Source of the DNA: UBA1413 sp964650525
Lineage (GTDB): Bacteria > Bacteroidota > Bacteroidia > Bacteroidales > Prolixibacteraceae
Assembly (NCBI GenBank): GCA_964650525.1
Contig: CAZYUA010000021.1
Span: 1 to 64,000, forward strand
DNA: 64,000 nt
Direction: 5' to 3'
How positions within the stretch are numbered: the stretch's first letter is position 1; every line of letters starts with the position of its first letter. The notes below the pieces were generated by a model, which saw only the letters and a list, made by a program, of their open reading frames with translations, did no database searches and was not told the DNA's origin. The translations under genes and the position numbers were made by a program. This document shows, one piece after another, positions 25,801-34,598 of the stretch.

Positions 25801-26227
25801 CATCCAGACCAATGGTTTCTTCTTCCAGCACCACATTGAAAACGGTCTGTGTGCCAATCGGAATCTCCCGGGATCTCATCCCGACAAACGAAACCATCAA
25901 AGCACCCGCTCCATCGGGAATCTCAAATGAAAAATTCCCGTTTATGTCGGTGGTTATTCCGGTAGTGGTTCCTTTTACCAAAACAGATACCCCGGGAAGG
26001 GGCAACCCACTGTTATCAGTAACCGTTCCCCTGATGCTCCTTTGCTGCCGGGAAGAGGCTTCCGGATTTGGACTCAAGCCCGGATCAAGGGCCGGCCCCG
26101 CATAAAGTCCACCCCCGGAAAGAAAGGTCATCCATACAACCAATAAAAACAGCAATAGGCTGCTCTTACTAGATTTACCATTACCATTCCCAGAAAAGGG
26201 AACGCATAATTTCAGCTTTTTTTTCAT
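22868..26227 (-). CDS. SusC/RagA-family TonB-linked outer-membrane protein
   Basis: The 1119-residue protein is the TonB-dependent channel partner of the SusD-like lipoprotein. In order: signal region (about 1-45), a carboxypeptidase-like regulatory domain (about 65-150, with IRGTVTDNSGLPLPGVSVLV), the DEVVVVGYGTVRKSDVTGAL linker, a plug (SINIRGTRSINGSNSPLFVV, ILKDASATAIYGSRGANGVV) and a large beta barrel. No carbohydrate enzyme, sulfatase, peptidase or sigma/anti-sigma pair is adjacent, so the substrate is unknown. Confidence 0.95.
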   Translation of the reverse strand: MKKKLKLCVPFSGNGNGKSSKSSLLLFLLVVWMTFLSGGGLYAGPALDPGLSPNPEASSRQQRSIRGTVTDNSGLPLPGVSVLVKGTTTGITTDINGNFSFEIPDGAGALMVSFVGMRSREIPIGTQTVFNVVLEEETIGLDEVVVVGYGTVRKSDVTGALTSVTEKAIKERPVQNALQAMQGKAAGVDIVSNVRPGETASINIRGTRSINGSNSPLFVVDGIILMGTINDINPNDIASVEILKDASATAIYGSRGANGVVLVTTKSGKKGTTSVNYDATFSIDNVRSLTDWASAGEAIDRFRLAHINGGTYKSGANALVYPDPSADIQMFGNNDPMSIAAIREGYEWNDPGTYGSVKTRAATAEEKAKGWPDQVPVFNPANIPTTDWIGLLTKPSLTQNHLLSLTAGTPVSRMYLSVGYLDNNGTQENQSYKRYTFRMNGDITPFKWLNAGASLSASRSIQEYGASNRTGTATYPKDAYGNALGQYLMAQPYDKEGKLIEFPGNNTTIPVWNPLIDIEHAEDQNQANNLNANLFSEIRFTSWARYRLNFGTGLRNYRNAAFQGSQSTLLRKANPPTSTASYESGESWQYMIENLLFFDKSFGVHTLGATLLQSAQYYASETSNLSASKILYNSSKWYNLGANLNGKPDGYGTGFNESSLQSYMARFNYSLLNRYLLTLTGRWDGSSVLAPGNKWDFFPSFALAWKMQEESFLKEIKAISELKLRLGWGVTGNSGVGSYTTMGPLTRYNYVFGTAPAIGYIPMMMGNPELGWEKTAQWNAGIDFGILKSRITGSVDLYQSNTSDILMTRDLPPVMGYSSIWYNIGKMKNQGIEISLSSVNIDRRGFRWSTDLNWSTNKEEIVELVNGKEDMVGSGWFIGQPLQVFRNYEVDGLWQNTPDDLAEIAKWAAKGVNFAPGQYKPVEQGTPDYTLNASDLVIRGTIRPKWVAGMTNTFSYKNFELAFFMYARIGQSYLSSLIPGGITGGSFVGYVRSADPSEFWSPENTSAPYPQPTTAPKVSVDAVNRASWINDGSFVAVRNISLAYNLPSLLLDKIRIRNFQVYTQMLNPFLFGGEVVKAGINPDDTNGWISTNSVGDLSGGTNNNTMIIKSTVFGIRVGF

Positions 26228-26655
26228 AGGTGTTTAATTTGTTAATATTGGATGAATAATACTTTCGGTGATTGCAAACCATCCCTTCCCGGAACATTTC
26301 CGGTAATGGTTTGTCGTTGAAGGTCCCCTGACAAACGCAACACTAATGAAGGAAATAAATGCAATAAGATCATAGGATCAGCAGGTTTAGCTTACTTTTC
26401 CAAAAAATTCCCTTTCGATAAGGTCCACCATCAATCATCCTGTCCTGCTGTTTAAGTCCATTAAAAATAGTAAAAAATACTCTTTTGCGTATAGAAATAA
26501 TTATCACATCAAAAAAAAATAAAACCAAGGCAGGCATGATGGCCAAGATTTCCAAACAGGAAGATAAATAATTCATTATCAATGGTTCAGTGATGCAACC
26601 CCGCACCACCTATTTCCGGAGAAATTGCGCAAATGAGAGGCAGGGAAACCTATTG

Positions 26656-26669
26656 TGATCATATGATCA
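26656..26669. promoter_or_regulatory. 14-bp palindrome upstream of the SusC-like gene
   Basis: TGATCATATGATCA is a perfect inverted repeat and could bind a dimeric regulator. Its distance from the SusC start (about 430 bases) is large, so relevance to that operon is uncertain. Confidence 0.25.
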
Positions 26670-26968
26670 TTATAGCAAATTTGGATTGCTTTGGGATATC
26701 TGATTATTGTGTGCCTGTCCCCCTCAAACCACACCGTGAACATTTGCGTTGGTGAGACCAGAAACGCATAAATAGCTGAAAACCAGCCGGGAGGAGGAAA
26801 GGCCAATCCCGGCATCACCTCGTCTGCCCTGGTATTCAATCCCTGTGCCCGGTACGGCAACTTTACCTGGACGCGCTGCTCAACGGTGATGAATTATGGC
26901 AGAATCCGGGATACCTTCATGGATTCTGACCGGTACGGTAATGGCTGCCCTGACCACTGCCCATGCTT

Positions 26969-27010
26969 ATACGTACTTGTTTTCCCTCTACCGGAAAAGC
27001 AAGTACGTAT
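26969..27010. terminator. Strong hairpin, possible terminator
   Basis: Arms at 26969-26985 and 26993-27010 pair over 17 bp with one bulged base around a 7-base loop (CTCTACC). It lies 40 bases past the stop of the minus-strand gene at 27050, so it may end that transcript. The T-run on the plus side is better than on the minus side, so direction is unclear. Confidence 0.5.
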
Positions 27011-27049
27011 TTTCTAATAAACAGGAGAAACCTCGCTGTTTCCTGACTG

Positions 27050-27538
27050 TTACTCCACCTGCGACAAAATCACAGTATAATTCTTACCGTATTTTTTGGC
27101 GCATTTCGGACAGGTGGTATACCACTGGTACATTTTCTTCACCGAAAGACCTTTTCTCTGAGCTGTCTGTTCGTAATCGGCACACCATTTCCCGGTATCT
27201 TTAAAGGACCCTTCGTATACCCTGGAATAGTATTTCCCGCTCAGAGTGATATTTTCCATGCCCGGCACCTCTTTATCAACTGCCAGCAAGAGGTCCATCC
27301 TCCACTTTGACAAGTGGTCAGAAAGACCCATGTTATCAAGGAACTGAGCCCCGGCGGCCCGCACTTTGGCATCTGCCTTTCTCATGACCGGTCCGAAATT
27401 GAGGGGCATGAAGAAAATGGTGCAAACCCTGTCTTTTACAAATCTTTTGTCTTTCCATTCAAAAACCTTATCGTCCCACGGAACCGGATCAAAAGGAGGA
27501 CAACATTCGGCTTCTTCTTTTGGTTTCATCGCATTCAT
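27050..27538 (-). CDS. Conserved protein with N-terminal CC and C-terminal CxxC
   Basis: The 162-residue soluble protein has ECCPPFDPVPWDDKVFEWKD near the start and TTCPKCAKKYGKNYTVILSQ at the end. The cysteine pairs suggest metal binding or redox sensitivity. I recall similar proteins of unknown function, sometimes loosely called hydrolases, in Bacteroidota and methanogenic archaea; that label is not supported by any catalytic motif seen here. An alternative start MKPKEEAE lies three codons in. It is flanked by long non-coding stretches and probably transcribed alone. Confidence 0.7.
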   Translation of the reverse strand: MNAMKPKEEAECCPPFDPVPWDDKVFEWKDKRFVKDRVCTIFFMPLNFGPVMRKADAKVRAAGAQFLDNMGLSDHLSKWRMDLLLAVDKEVPGMENITLSGKYYSRVYEGSFKDTGKWCADYEQTAQRKGLSVKKMYQWYTTCPKCAKKYGKNYTVILSQVE

Positions 27539-27803
27539 CTTTTATCCTATTTTGATGGTTGGTACATTTCGTGAAAAACCGGATCATCCCTGTGGCTAAT
27601 CATCGGGTTTGGATCTGCCTCAATCGGGAGGGGTAATTCATGTTAATCCTTTGTTTGGTTTCCGATCGATATGTTTCTGTGCCGGTTCCGCACATGTAAG
27701 ACTCATTGTGGTGGAAAAGCACCCTGCTATGATGATTTGCCCGCGATCTGAAATGCCCCCGAAACCGGAAAATCGTGATCAGCCTTTAATCACATAAGCC
27801 AGT

Positions 27804-28322
27804 CTAAGATAGCATTTTTCGGGATTCATCCAACACGTAAAGATTTTTCAGCATCCAGATGTTACACGAAAAGTGGCCGGAATTTCCCAGAGGACCCGGG
27901 AGGTACCGGAAGCCGGTCTTTTCGTACATACCTACCGCTTTTGCCAATTCAGGGAAGGTTTCCAGATAGAGTTGCCGGAAGCCCAGTTCAAGGGCCGATT
28001 CAAAGCACAGTTCCATCAGGCGGCGGCCGGTTCCCTGACCCCGGAACGGGGCCGCCAGATAGAATTTCACCAGTTCGGCACAGCCGGCGGGGAGTCCCGG
28101 AGTAGGATAGATGCCACAGCCACCGGCAATCACTCCCTCTGCTTCCGCAATCCAGTACATCGACCCGGGATGGCTGAACAGCCCGTACAGGTTATCGGTA
28201 GTGGGATCGGTATATACTGTCCCCGGCCTGTCGACACCAAACTCCCGGAAAACAGTACGGATCAGCGATGCAATCTCCGCATTGTCGCCTGGCTCTATTT
28301 TCCTGAAACGTAAGGTTGGCAT
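27804..28322 (-). CDS. GNAT-family N-acetyltransferase
   Basis: The 172-residue protein has the acetyl-CoA-binding segment LAAPFRGQGTGRRLMELC (R/Q-x-x-G-x-G/A type), with the preceding strand AELVKFYL and the following LGFRQLYLETF and AVGMYEKTGFRYL. The ATG at 28322 (MPTLRFRK) starts the domain cleanly; the longer frame to 28400 adds unlike sequence. It is the last gene of the minus-strand transporter array, 93 bases after the methyltransferase-like gene. The acceptor substrate is unknown. Confidence 0.85.
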   Translation of the reverse strand: MPTLRFRKIEPGDNAEIASLIRTVFREFGVDRPGTVYTDPTTDNLYGLFSHPGSMYWIAEAEGVIAGGCGIYPTPGLPAGCAELVKFYLAAPFRGQGTGRRLMELCFESALELGFRQLYLETFPELAKAVGMYEKTGFRYLPGPLGNSGHFSCNIWMLKNLYVLDESRKMLS

Positions 28323-28415
28323 GCCGCCGAATTCGTTTGAATTGCCATTAGATTTCCAACCAAAAAACGTGTTGTCAAAAAAGTTCTGCCATGATTTCAC
28401 CCCAACCTTTCCCGG

Positions 28416-28961
28416 TTAAAATACAAATGGGATAAACCTTTTTGTATGTTTCCTGTATTCCTGGTATGCTTCACCAAAATAGGCTGTTGACTCCCTTTCG
28501 TCCATCTCTGCGGTGATGAAAAGGAACAGGGAGGTCAGGACGGCAATTCCGGTTCCATCGGGCGGGTGTTTCAGATAGACTCCCCATGTCAGAAAGAACA
28601 GGGAACTGTAAAGGGGATGCCGTATATAGCTATAGATTCCGGAAACCACCAGCCGTGTGGTTTTTTCGAACGCCAGCAGGTTACTGCCTTCACGTTCCCC
28701 GGATGATTTTCCCTTTAACTTCAACACTATAGCACCGGCCAGAACAAGATAAAGAGAAACAAAGAGGAACAGCCACGAAGCCAGTTGCCTGAAACAAAAG
28801 ACATTGTCAAACCAAAACCGGTAATTACAGATAAGCAGCCACAAAATGCCCTCCCACGCCAGGAATCGGTAAAATCCGTGGCTTCCCGGTTTTAACAGGG
28901 ATTTCCATGAGATCATCAAAAGCGGGACGGTCAGTATTCCGAAAAGGATGAATGGATTCAT
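28416..28961 (-). CDS. Isoprenylcysteine-carboxyl-methyltransferase-like membrane protein
   Basis: The 181-residue protein has about five membrane segments. Its C-terminal half carries the family motif TRLVVSGIYSYIRHPLYSS, followed by a hydrophobic helix and DERESTAYFGEAYQEYRKHT with the RHP and E-x-x-YxxY features of the ICMT/PEMT-like fold. Such bacterial proteins methylate small molecules or lipids with SAM. The ATG at 28961 (MNPFILFG) is preferred over one nine codons upstream. It lies 126 bases after the ABC-2 permease gene, on the same strand. Confidence 0.8.
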   Translation of the reverse strand: MNPFILFGILTVPLLMISWKSLLKPGSHGFYRFLAWEGILWLLICNYRFWFDNVFCFRQLASWLFLFVSLYLVLAGAIVLKLKGKSSGEREGSNLLAFEKTTRLVVSGIYSYIRHPLYSSLFFLTWGVYLKHPPDGTGIAVLTSLFLFITAEMDERESTAYFGEAYQEYRKHTKRFIPFVF

Positions 28962-29087
28962 ACGGCAAACAAAATTACGAAAAATCATCCATCTGTGAGG
29001 AAAGAAACGGCAGGAAGCGCTGAACCCGGGAAGATTATTCCGGGGTAAAGTGGCAACAGCAAAAAGGCACTCCGGGATATGGAATGA

Positions 29088-29801
29088 TTAAATGAATTTT
29101 TCTCTTTTCTGAAGGTTGAAGAGGCCGTAAAGGAGAAAAACCACCATCCCGATACCCAGGAAGATCCGGTTTTTAGTAACAATGCCATCCCAAATAATCG
29201 CGTTGAAATTCTGGGGAAGTTCCAGGGGATTGAGGAAAATATTCCATTGGGATCGTTCGAGCGAATCGGCCATTATCAGCAAAGCCACACCGATAAGGAT
29301 CATGATCACGGCGGTGCCGTTACCGTTGCGGATAATTGTAGAGAACATAAAGGCGGCGGCTCCCAGAAAGCCAACCGGGAACATCAGCTGGACGGCCATT
29401 TCAAAAGGGGAAACCGGATATAGCAGGAAGGAGGAAATGTATCCGTAAAGGATGAGGATGGCAAACACCTGAATAAAAATCATCATCAGACGGACGAGCC
29501 ATACTTTGTACCGATAATTGGGAATTCCGAAAAGAATTTCGAGGATGCGGGAATCTTCATCGTTCTGGATTCCGAAAACGGAAGGATAAAAAACCAGGAG
29601 TACGCCCGGGAAGAGAAGCAGGTAATAAATATCGCCTTCTCCGGTTGATTGGTTATCGATGACCTGCGTGATGGCAAAAAAGATGTAAAAAGCAAATGAG
29701 GCGAGCAGGAACCAGACAAACCGGCCGGCAAAAATGATTTTCAGGTTGTAACGGATGATCCGCCACAGGTTGATAAAAAAGTTCTGACGAAATAGCGGCA
29801 T
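29088..29801 (-). CDS. ABC-2 type transporter permease
   Basis: The 237-residue protein has six membrane segments: about 25-45, 60-80, 105-130, 138-160, 167-185 and 215-230. Its first cytoplasmic loop is NDEDSRILEILFGIPNYRYK, with the acidic coupling-helix features of ABC-2 permeases that pair with separate ATPases. It starts 21 bases after the stop of the RND-ABC fusion gene. The ATPase domain of that fusion is therefore its most likely partner, which is inference from position. Confidence 0.85.
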   Translation of the reverse strand: MPLFRQNFFINLWRIIRYNLKIIFAGRFVWFLLASFAFYIFFAITQVIDNQSTGEGDIYYLLLFPGVLLVFYPSVFGIQNDEDSRILEILFGIPNYRYKVWLVRLMMIFIQVFAILILYGYISSFLLYPVSPFEMAVQLMFPVGFLGAAAFMFSTIIRNGNGTAVIMILIGVALLIMADSLERSQWNIFLNPLELPQNFNAIIWDGIVTKNRIFLGIGMVVFLLYGLFNLQKREKFI

Positions 29802-29822
29802 GGGTACAATTTTTCAGTTCAC

Positions 29823-32800
29823 TCAGGCAATATCGCGTAACAGGCACAGGTAGGCATCTTCGAGATGCGGTTTCACGTTTACGGCGCCGGGAGCCGGTTT
29901 TTCTTTGGCAACGGCACGCACTTTGATATTTTCCCCTTCGCGCAGGTGGTTGGTGATCATCTGTTTGTTGGCGAACTGTTCAAATTCGCCCGTGGTAAGG
30001 GTAAACTGCCAGACAAAACCTTCGCCCAGGTTAACCATGTCGGTCGGTGTGCCCGCGTATTTAAGCCGGCCTTTGTTGATAACAGCCACCTGGTTGCAGG
30101 AACTGGAGATGTCTTCAATGATGTGGGTTGAGAAGATCACGATTCTTTCGCGGCTTAATTCCACCAGCAGGTTCCTGAACCGGATGCGTTCCCGCGGATC
30201 GAGTCCGGCAGTCGGTTCATCCACCACCAGGATACGGGGCAGGTTCAGCAGAATATGGGCGATGCCAATCCGTTGTTTCATTCCACCGGAATAGGATCCT
30301 ATGGTTTCACTTCGGCGGTCAAACATGTGAACAGCCTTCAATACATATTCCAGCCGGTCTTCACGCACTTTCACATCGGAGATTCCCTTCAGGATAGCCT
30401 GGTAATCGAGGAATTCCCAGGCGGTCATATTTTCGTAGGTCCCAAACTCCTGGGGAAGGTACCCGATCAACCCCTGAACCTCTTCGCGGTATTGCTGTGT
30501 GTCGAGTCCGTTGATATAGATTTTCCCGTAACTCTGCTCCAGGATGCCGCAAATAATACGCATCATGGTTGATTTTCCCGCCCCGTTCGGGCCGAGAAGT
30601 CCAAACATACCGGTGTTGATTTCCAGGGACACTCCATTAAGAGCTTTAAAGGGTTTTTTCCGTTTTCCTATGACAGGGATCTCCCTGACCAGGCGGAAGT
30701 ACTGCCTCCGCAGGTTTCCAAACCTTCCTGTTATCCGGTCGATGTTGACACTTTTGTTGTGCACATATTCGGAAGAAGCATAAATTGCCAAAAGGACATA
30801 GGCAAAGCCGGCGACAAAAACAACCAATCCCGTATTGTCCCATTTCCTGAAAAATATAAAAATAAAGACCAGGGGCACAACCCACATCATCGCCAGCGAA
30901 ATGTAGTGGCTCAGTTTTCTATACCTTTCCTTACCGGTTTTTTGGAATTGGTTTTCCAGCACGGCTTTTGCCGGTTTCCAAAGGAGGAAAACGAAAAAGA
31001 AAAGGGCGACCGACAGCACCATCATCCAGAAGTTGTTCTTCATATAGATGAAGGTAAACCACACCAGCGATCCAAAGAGTGGTATCTGCCAGATCAGGTC
31101 ATAAAAATCGCGTGCCTGGGTATAGGTACGGGTAAGTCCGGCTCTTTCTCTGATTTTGAGACCTGATTTCCATTCCCGCACAAAACGGGTATCTCTTTCG
31201 TAGATCTTAACCAGCTTATGGATCTGTATACTGATAGCCTCTTCGTCACCGATCCAATGGGTTTTGGCCATCCTGAGGCTGGTCTGGATAAACCAGGTTA
31301 CTCCCGGGATCAGGAGAATTACCAGCAGGAAAGTAAGCAATTGCCAGATAAAGGAATCGACTCTAAAATAGATGTAAAGGAGAGCCAGGATGAACAGGGA
31401 CAGGTGGAGGATTTTGATTTTCCAGTTGAGGCTCCGCATCCAGCGGATGGCATTTTCCAATCCGGTATAAAGGGTGGGAATGAAAACCAGGGTCAGGATG
31501 GTGCTCAGGCTCAGTCCGCCGATGACGGTAATAGCAAACGGTGCGCCGATGGCTCCGACATATTCAGCCTGGCCAAGGGCAAGGGGCAACATGGCTACAA
31601 TGGTGGTGATAGAGGTAATGAGAATGGGTCTGACCCTCGAAAGGCCTGCTTCCATGAGAGCGCGCGACTTACGGTAGCCTCTCTTTCTCAAAATATTCGT
31701 GTAATCGATCAAAATGATCCCGTTGTTAACCACAACCCCAAGCAAAATGATGAATCCCATCAGTGTATTGGCATTCAAAATACTGTTCCCGGTAATGATC
31801 AGCGCTACAAAAGAGCCGATGGCAGCCAGGGGTATCGAAAACATAAGCACAAAGGGAATTGACAGGGATTCAAAAACCGAAGCCAGAATCATCAGGATCA
31901 GAACAAAGGCCGCAGCAATCAGGAAATAAAACTCCCGGTACTGGTCTTCTTCGTGGATAACCTGCACAGCCACCCCTGCAGGCAGGTTGTAAGCTCCGAC
32001 AATTTCGTCGATTTCCATCCGGTAAGCTGTCAGGAGATCTTTCGACTGTTCAGCCTCTGCATCAAAACGGTAGGTGACCTCGATCTGCTTTTCCTGGTTT
32101 ACCCGGGTAATGTTGGCCTTACCGCTCGCATAGATGACATCGGCCAAATCCTGGAGATCGTACACAGCTCCCTGATTATTCCTGATTTGTAACGACTTAA
32201 GATCGTCTATGGTTTTATCGGCCTCTTCCTTTTCTTCTGCACCCTTTTCTTTCAGGATGATATCGTACTCTTCGGTTCCCTGTTTAAACACAGCGCCGGA
32301 ACTGAATTCACGGCTGAAGGAGCTCAGTTCGCCTGAAATATTGCTCAGGGTGACCCCATACTCGGTCATCAGCAACTGGTTGAACAACAGGTGAACTTCA
32401 GGTCTGTTAGACCCTACACTGACATTGACATTTCTGATCGATTCGAGGTTTTCGATAAAATAGCGAAGGTCTTCAGCAACACCCCGCATGACTGTAAAAT
32501 CTTCCCCTTTGATGACAATCCGCTCCTGGTTGGTGCCGATCCCCATGAAACGACCGAAATTACCGGCTCCGGCCATCCCCCCGCCGCCACCCCTGAAACT
32601 CTGACTGGAGGTAGGCTGCGTAAGGGTGATCTCCGCATTGGTCCGGATGGCTTTCACCCTCCCTTCCACATCCGATTTGATTTCCGCAACTTTCCGCTTG
32701 GCAATTTTTTCAAAATCCTCCTTCAGGGTAATGGTGACAATGGCTTCCTCCTCCTGTATCTTGGAAGAATAGTCTTTGATTTCGCCGACATCCGGAAGAC

Positions 32801-34538
32801 GGTTTTCCAGTTCCCTGACCACCACATCGGTCGATTCGAGCGTCGAACCGGTAGGCATGGTTACATACACGGAAAAACTGTCTTCTTCGACCTCACGGAG
32901 ATTGTTGACACTTACAGCCAATACCACGAAGATGGAGATAAAAAACAGTGCCAGCGCTCCCACCAACGTTCCCGCCGGATTACGCATTGCCGACTTTAGG
33001 ATGACAATATAAACCTGGATAATCCGGTTGTTGGTAGTAACTTTTTCGTAAAAAATATTATGCGAAGATTTTCCTTCCAGGAGAACATGGGCAGCCATCG
33101 GTATCAGCATCAGGGCTACAGCAGCTGAGATGACTAAGGTACTGACGATCGAGATCCCGATATGGTTTCCCAGGATCCTGACCATATAGTCCGAAGAAAA
33201 TATGAACGGGGTAAATACGGTAATGGTTGTAAGGGTGGCCGCGACAATGGAGCGCCATACTTCGGTAGTTCCCTGGATGACCGACTGATTGGGGGAATAA
33301 TGTTTTCCTGAGAGCCGGTAGATATTTTCCAGAACGACCACACTGTTATCCAGCAGCATGCCGACAGCCAGGGCCATTCCCACGAGGGTCAGACTGTTGA
33401 TGGAAATGCCGAAGGCATAAAACAGGTTAAAGGCTGAAAATACCGACACGGGGATGGCCAGGGCGATAATACCGACGATTCTTATGTTTTTCAGGAATAT
33501 CCAGAGTACAAAAATGGCCAGAAGGCCCCCTACCAGGGCCAGGGAAATGATCTGGTCGATATTCTCCTCCATGGTCTCTGCGAGGTTTGACTGAATGACC
33601 AGTTCTACCTCTTTGGCAGCCAGTTCGCGGTTGAGCCGGATGATAATTTCGCGGGTGCGGTCCGACAAATCGATCAGGTTTGCCTGCGAATCGCTCACGA
33701 GTAATATGGAAATAGCATCAAGGCCATTGACTCTGCTTAGGGTCTCTTCCTCTTTAACCCCGAAGTAAACCTCGGCCACGTCTTTCAGGTATATGGGGCC
33801 TTCAGCGAGGATGATATTTTCAATATCCCTGACATTTTTATACTCGGCCGAAACGTGCACGAACCAGCGTTTCTGTGATTCGTGGAGATACCCGGCAAAG
33901 GTCCGGTCCTGGGCATTCGACCCCAGGGCGCTCTGTATCTGGAAGGGAGTAATACCATATGCTTCACAGGCTGCTTTGTCGATGGTGATCTCGATCGATT
34001 TCTCCTGCCCGCCATACACATTGACAGAGGCTATGCCGTCGATGTTCTCAAGGTCGTTAACCACCTGTGCGTCGACGATATTCCTGATCCGGTCGGTACC
34101 CCCGGTTCCGCGTACCTGCAACTCCATGAACTGGTTGGTAAGCTGCTGCATATCGACCCTTGCGAGCATGACAGTAAATCCTTCGGGCAGGGTTTCCCTG
34201 ACCTGGTCGATTTTTTCCTGGAGCTTAAGGTAGAGGTATTTGAAGTTAACGTTCTTATCGAAGCTTACCTGGATGGTTGCCTGCCGGCTGTTTAACGAGG
34301 ATTCTATCTCCTCCACGCCTTCCAGGGTGCCGATGGCTCCTTCAACGGGAATAACAGCCTGATTTTCCATGTAATTGGGATCCACCTCCTGCCGGGAGGA
34401 AATCTGAACGTATAACATGGGAAGCTCAGCATCGGGCATCAGCTCAACAGGAAGTTGTTTGTAAGAGATGTACCCCAGGAGGGTCAAACCCACAAACACC
34501 ATGCTGATGAAAACCTTTCTGTTGATGATAAACCTCAT
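29823..34538 (-). CDS. RND permease fused to an ABC ATPase domain
   Basis: One uninterrupted frame encodes 1571 residues. Residues 1-1035 are a complete AcrB/HAE1-type RND permease: first helix near 10-28, TM4 with the proton-relay Asp397 (AVGMLLDNSVVVLENI), two large periplasmic loops, and VVVNNGIILIDYTN in the second half. Residues 1036-1275 hold about six further membrane segments of no recognised family. Residues about 1285-1510 form a full ABC ATPase: Walker A GPNGAGKST (1316-1324), signature SYSGG (1415-1419), Walker B with Asp1440-Glu1441 and H-loop His1472. It follows a second RND gene by 60 bases. The ATPase resembles the separate ATPase encoded at 43726-44622. Confidence 0.93.
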   Translation of the reverse strand: MRFIINRKVFISMVFVGLTLLGYISYKQLPVELMPDAELPMLYVQISSRQEVDPNYMENQAVIPVEGAIGTLEGVEEIESSLNSRQATIQVSFDKNVNFKYLYLKLQEKIDQVRETLPEGFTVMLARVDMQQLTNQFMELQVRGTGGTDRIRNIVDAQVVNDLENIDGIASVNVYGGQEKSIEITIDKAACEAYGITPFQIQSALGSNAQDRTFAGYLHESQKRWFVHVSAEYKNVRDIENIILAEGPIYLKDVAEVYFGVKEEETLSRVNGLDAISILLVSDSQANLIDLSDRTREIIIRLNRELAAKEVELVIQSNLAETMEENIDQIISLALVGGLLAIFVLWIFLKNIRIVGIIALAIPVSVFSAFNLFYAFGISINSLTLVGMALAVGMLLDNSVVVLENIYRLSGKHYSPNQSVIQGTTEVWRSIVAATLTTITVFTPFIFSSDYMVRILGNHIGISIVSTLVISAAVALMLIPMAAHVLLEGKSSHNIFYEKVTTNNRIIQVYIVILKSAMRNPAGTLVGALALFFISIFVVLAVSVNNLREVEEDSFSVYVTMPTGSTLESTDVVVRELENRLPDVGEIKDYSSKIQEEEAIVTITLKEDFEKIAKRKVAEIKSDVEGRVKAIRTNAEITLTQPTSSQSFRGGGGGMAGAGNFGRFMGIGTNQERIVIKGEDFTVMRGVAEDLRYFIENLESIRNVNVSVGSNRPEVHLLFNQLLMTEYGVTLSNISGELSSFSREFSSGAVFKQGTEEYDIILKEKGAEEKEEADKTIDDLKSLQIRNNQGAVYDLQDLADVIYASGKANITRVNQEKQIEVTYRFDAEAEQSKDLLTAYRMEIDEIVGAYNLPAGVAVQVIHEEDQYREFYFLIAAAFVLILMILASVFESLSIPFVLMFSIPLAAIGSFVALIITGNSILNANTLMGFIILLGVVVNNGIILIDYTNILRKRGYRKSRALMEAGLSRVRPILITSITTIVAMLPLALGQAEYVGAIGAPFAITVIGGLSLSTILTLVFIPTLYTGLENAIRWMRSLNWKIKILHLSLFILALLYIYFRVDSFIWQLLTFLLVILLIPGVTWFIQTSLRMAKTHWIGDEEAISIQIHKLVKIYERDTRFVREWKSGLKIRERAGLTRTYTQARDFYDLIWQIPLFGSLVWFTFIYMKNNFWMMVLSVALFFFVFLLWKPAKAVLENQFQKTGKERYRKLSHYISLAMMWVVPLVFIFIFFRKWDNTGLVVFVAGFAYVLLAIYASSEYVHNKSVNIDRITGRFGNLRRQYFRLVREIPVIGKRKKPFKALNGVSLEINTGMFGLLGPNGAGKSTMMRIICGILEQSYGKIYINGLDTQQYREEVQGLIGYLPQEFGTYENMTAWEFLDYQAILKGISDVKVREDRLEYVLKAVHMFDRRSETIGSYSGGMKQRIGIAHILLNLPRILVVDEPTAGLDPRERIRFRNLLVELSRERIVIFSTHIIEDISSSCNQVAVINKGRLKYAGTPTDMVNLGEGFVWQFTLTTGEFEQFANKQMITNHLREGENIKVRAVAKEKPAPGAVNVKPHLEDAYLCLLRDIA

Positions 34539-34598
34539 CGGATAATCTGTTTTAGGTATATTCCGGTGCAGCCTGCCTCGGGGCAGGGCGGGTAAAAA

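Larger units (their letters stand above)
26228..27049. other. Long gene-free stretch upstream of the SusC-like gene
   Basis: These 822 bases show no convincing coding region: the open frames lack family features. The part near the SusC start is AT-rich and probably holds the promoter, although no exact TAnnTTTG was found. A 14-bp perfect palindrome TGATCATATGATCA is at 26656-26669, about 430 bases upstream of the SusC start, and a strong hairpin lies at 26969-27010. The length may hide a decayed gene or a regulatory RNA. Confidence 0.4.

Noticed and set aside
26579..26860. A 93-codon minus-strand frame in the gap upstream of the SusC-like gene
   Set aside because: No conserved motif, no promoter and no partner; it is kept only as part of the gene-free stretch.
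30700..31433. RND-ABC fusion as an assembly error
   Set aside because: The linker frame is open throughout and encodes membrane segments with normal codon use, so an artefact is not the simplest reading; reads should still be checked.
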